Origin: an uncultured Clostridia bacterium
GTDB taxonomy: Bacteria; Bacillota; Clostridia; Lachnospirales; Lachnospiraceae
NCBI GenBank assembly: GCA_946623485.1
Contig: CAMORF010000002.1
Location: 1 to 25,280, forward strand
DNA: 25,280 bases
Reading direction: 5' to 3'
How positions within the stretch are numbered: the first letter of the stretch is position 1; the number at the start of each line of letters is the position of its first letter. Below the pieces are notes generated by a model. That model was not told where the DNA came from. It saw only the letters and a list, made by a program, of their open reading frames with translations, and searched no databases. A program made the position numbers and the translations under genes. Below, one piece after another: positions 23,268 to 25,280 of this stretch.

Positions 23268-25280
23268 TTATTTGCGGATTTTGCTTCCTTTCCCGCCGCG
23301 TTCCGTAACCCTCAGCCGGTTCAGGGCGACTGTGCGCCCGTTGATTTCCGCTTCCGTGGGCGCTCCGTCCTCCAGGAACAATACCTGGCTTACTTCATCA
23401 TCGGAAGACAGCCGGATACCGATCACACCCCTCGCATTCTTTTTCTGCAGCGGGATGTCCTCCTGGGAAATGCGCAGCGCCATGCTGTTCTTTGTCACAA
23501 ACACCAGGTATGACGCAAAGTGTGCCTCATGCACGCTCAGCAGCCTGTCGCCTTCCTCCAGCTTTGTCCCGGCCACGGTAAGCTTGGAAACGTCAAACTC
23601 GGTCCCTTCCACCATTTTTACATAACCATGGGCGGTAACAAATATCAGCTTCCGGGATTTGATCCACGCAAGATCCTGGATGGAAAGGAAGGTTTCCGAC
23701 GCGGAATCGTAGTTACACAGATTGTCAATGGGAGTTCCCTTGTCGCGGAATTTTCCATGAGGAATCTTTTCCACTTTCAGGATATGCACCTTTCCGGAAT
23801 CGGTAAACACACACAGGCGCGAATCACTCATGCAGTGGATGATGATTCTGTTTTCTTCCTCCGCTGCCTCTTTATTTTTCTCAAAGACGGATTCATCCAC
23901 CGTGCGCGCGTATCCGAACCGGTCTACCAGAAGGACGCAGGGATAGGCTTCCGCCTTCCTGACCTCCAGCACGACTTCCTCTTCATCACAGATCTGTGTC
24001 CGGCGCTCCTTGGAATACCTGTCACGGTACTCCTTGAGCTGGCGCACGATCACATCCGCCATGGAGCTGTAATTGTTCAGGATGTCGGTATAGGTCTCGA
24101 TCTTCTTCAGGGTTTCTTCATATTCCGCCGTCAGCGCATCAATCTCCAGCCCGATCAGCTTATACAGGCGCATCTCAAGGATCGCATTCGCCTGGGCTTC
24201 CGTAAACCGGAGTTTGGACGCGTCCGTCCTGGATTTCTTTGTCTTAAAGCGGATCCCCTCGGTATTGCCCGTCACCAGGCAATCCTTTGCCATCGCCCTG
24301 TCCCTGGAGCCGCGCAGGATCTCAATGATCAAGTCAATCACATCGACTGCCCGGATCAGGCCCTCCTGCACTTCTTTCTTCGCCAGCTCACTGTCCAGCA
24401 TGCTCCGGTACTTCTTTGTCGCGATCTCAAACTGAAACTCAATATGGGCTTCCAGGATGGCATGAAGCGAAAGGGTCTCCGGCCGGCCGTCAGATACGGC
24501 AAGCATATTGACGCCAAAGGTATCCTCCAGCCGTGTTTTTTTATAAAGCAGCTTCTTAATGTATTCCTCGTCTGCCCCCTTGCGCAGCTCCAGCACAATC
24601 CGGATGCCTTCTTTGGAGGACTGGTTGGAGATATCAGAGATATCGCTCCCGATTTTGCTGTCTGCCAGCTGAGCCACATCGTTCAGGAATTTCCCGATCC
24701 CTGCCCCGATCATGGTATAAGGGATCTCGGTGATGACGATTCGCTTCCGGTCTGTACGCGGGATCTTCTCTACCTCAACCTTGCCACGGATACGGATCTT
24801 CCCCGTTCCTGTCGCATAGATAGCGGCAAGCTCTTTCCGGTTCACCACGATCCCGCCAGTCGGGAAATCCGGGCCTTTGACATATTGCATCAGGTCGTCA
24901 TTGGTCAGGGATGGATCCCGGATCAGAGCGATCGCAGCGTCAATCACTTCCCCCAGGTTATGCGGCGGAATGGAGGTTGCCATGCCCACCGCGATTCCTT
25001 CCGATCCGTTGACAAGCAGGTTGGGAATCCTGGCGGGCAGGACAGAAGGCTCCTTCTCTGTCTCATCAAAATTAGGGACAAATTCCACAACCCCTTTGTC
25101 CAGGTCGCTGAGAAACGCTTCCTGTGTCAGCTTCTGCAGCCTTGCCTCGGTATAACGCATGGCGGCAGCCCCATCCCCTTCGATTGACCCGAAGTTTCCA
25201 TGGCCGTCTACCAGAGGCTGCCCCATCTTAAAGTCCTGCGCCAGGACAACAAGCGCCCCGTAGATGGAACTGTCCCCATG
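23268..25280 (-). CDS. Type IIA DNA topoisomerase subunit A (GyrA/ParC family), N-terminus outside the window
   Basis: About 670 residues of the breakage-reunion subunit are visible; the gene starts beyond the right edge. It enters with [18 protein letters not shown] and continues into [11 protein letters not shown] and [10 protein letters not shown]. The tyrosine there (visible residue 43) is the catalytic one that links to DNA. The segment [19 protein letters not shown], a long coiled-coil arm and a C-terminal DNA-wrapping region follow. The end, [11 protein letters not shown], is short. The sequence resembles the ParC/GyrA paralogue of Clostridia more than housekeeping GyrA, but I cannot decide between gyrase and topoisomerase IV without the N-terminus and partner gene. 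Only a T-rich tract without a clear hairpin follows the stop codon. Confidence 0.92.
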   Translation of the reverse strand, partial: HGDSSIYGALVVLAQDFKMGQPLVDGHGNFGSIEGDGAAAMRYTEARLQKLTQEAFLSDLDKGVVEFVPNFDETEKEPSVLPARIPNLLVNGSEGIAVGMATSIPPHNLGEVIDAAIALIRDPSLTNDDLMQYVKGPDFPTGGIVVNRKELAAIYATGTGKIRIRGKVEVEKIPRTDRKRIVITEIPYTMIGAGIGKFLNDVAQLADSKIGSDISDISNQSSKEGIRIVLELRKGADEEYIKKLLYKKTRLEDTFGVNMLAVSDGRPETLSLHAILEAHIEFQFEIATKKYRSMLDSELAKKEVQEGLIRAVDVIDLIIEILRGSRDRAMAKDCLVTGNTEGIRFKTKKSRTDASKLRFTEAQANAILEMRLYKLIGLEIDALTAEYEETLKKIETYTDILNNYSSMADVIVRQLKEYRDRYSKERRTQICDEEEVVLEVRKAEAYPCVLLVDRFGYARTVDESVFEKNKEAAEEENRIIIHCMSDSRLCVFTDSGKVHILKVEKIPHGKFRDKGTPIDNLCNYDSASETFLSIQDLAWIKSRKLIFVTAHGYVKMVEGTEFDVSKLTVAGTKLEEGDRLLSVHEAHFASYLVFVTKNSMALRISQEDIPLQKKNARGVIGIRLSSDDEVSQVLFLEDGAPTEAEINGRTVALNRLRVTERGGKGSKIRK

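Noticed and set aside
23520..25187. 555-codon plus-strand open frame opposite the topoisomerase gene
   Set aside because: It is fully antisense to a conserved type IIA topoisomerase sequence, with no family features and abundant His/Arg/Asp typical of a complementary-frame artefact.

Overview
The window looks like a core-genome segment of a class Clostridia bacterium, most likely a Lachnospiraceae-type Firmicute with moderately high GC. Four things point there: the classical Firmicute order rimP-nusA-ylxR-ylxQ-infB-rbfA-nrnA-truB-ribF-rpsO-pnp, the clostridial SCIFF peptide with its radical SAM maturase, a fused SecDF, and a divergent EF-G paralogue of a type I associate with Clostridia. I see no tRNA, rRNA, insertion sequence, prophage or CRISPR array. 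Coding is dense and no gene-free gap exceeds about 220 bases.

Layout, left to right. Positions 1-6473 (minus strand): the first codons of a gene leaving the window, yhbY, recJ, secDF, the SCIFF maturase scfB and the 47-residue precursor scfA, which has its own consensus promoter. Positions 6582-8660 (minus): an EF-G family GTPase with a degenerate G4 motif. Positions 8878-11395 (plus): a two-gene aromatic amino acid operon, tyrA (prephenate dehydrogenase with an ACT domain) and aroA (EPSP synthase). It is the only plus-strand pair and converges on pnp at a bidirectional terminator. Positions 11534-25280 (minus): a long translation and RNA-processing block, transcribed from a type IIA topoisomerase A subunit (cut by the right edge) through rimP, nusA, ylxR, ylxQ, infB, rbfA, nrnA, truB, ribF, rpsO and pnp.

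The genes work together as a gene-expression core: ribosome maturation (RimP, RbfA, YhbY), transcription elongation and termination (NusA), initiation (IF2), translocation (EF-G-like), tRNA pseudouridylation (TruB), and RNA turnover (PNPase, NrnA). Flavin cofactor synthesis (RibF), recombination (RecJ) and secretion (SecDF) sit alongside. The specialised element is the SCIFF ranthipeptide cassette: a cysteine-rich ribosomal peptide, its thioether-forming radical SAM/SPASM enzyme, and directly downstream the SecDF secretion motor.

The least explained sequence is non-coding. It includes a repeat-plus-hairpin spacer between scfA and scfB, a duplicated hairpin unit between tyrA and aroA, a REP-like palindrome over the aroA stop codon, structured leaders before rpsO and pnp, a perfect 15-bp hairpin with a poor U-tract in the rimP-nusA leader, and a degenerate 18-bp tandem repeat between rimP and nusA. 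Five of the minus-strand genes use TTG or GTG starts. No wholly new protein system is evident. The best candidates for new biology are the SCIFF cassette's spacer and the RNA leaders.
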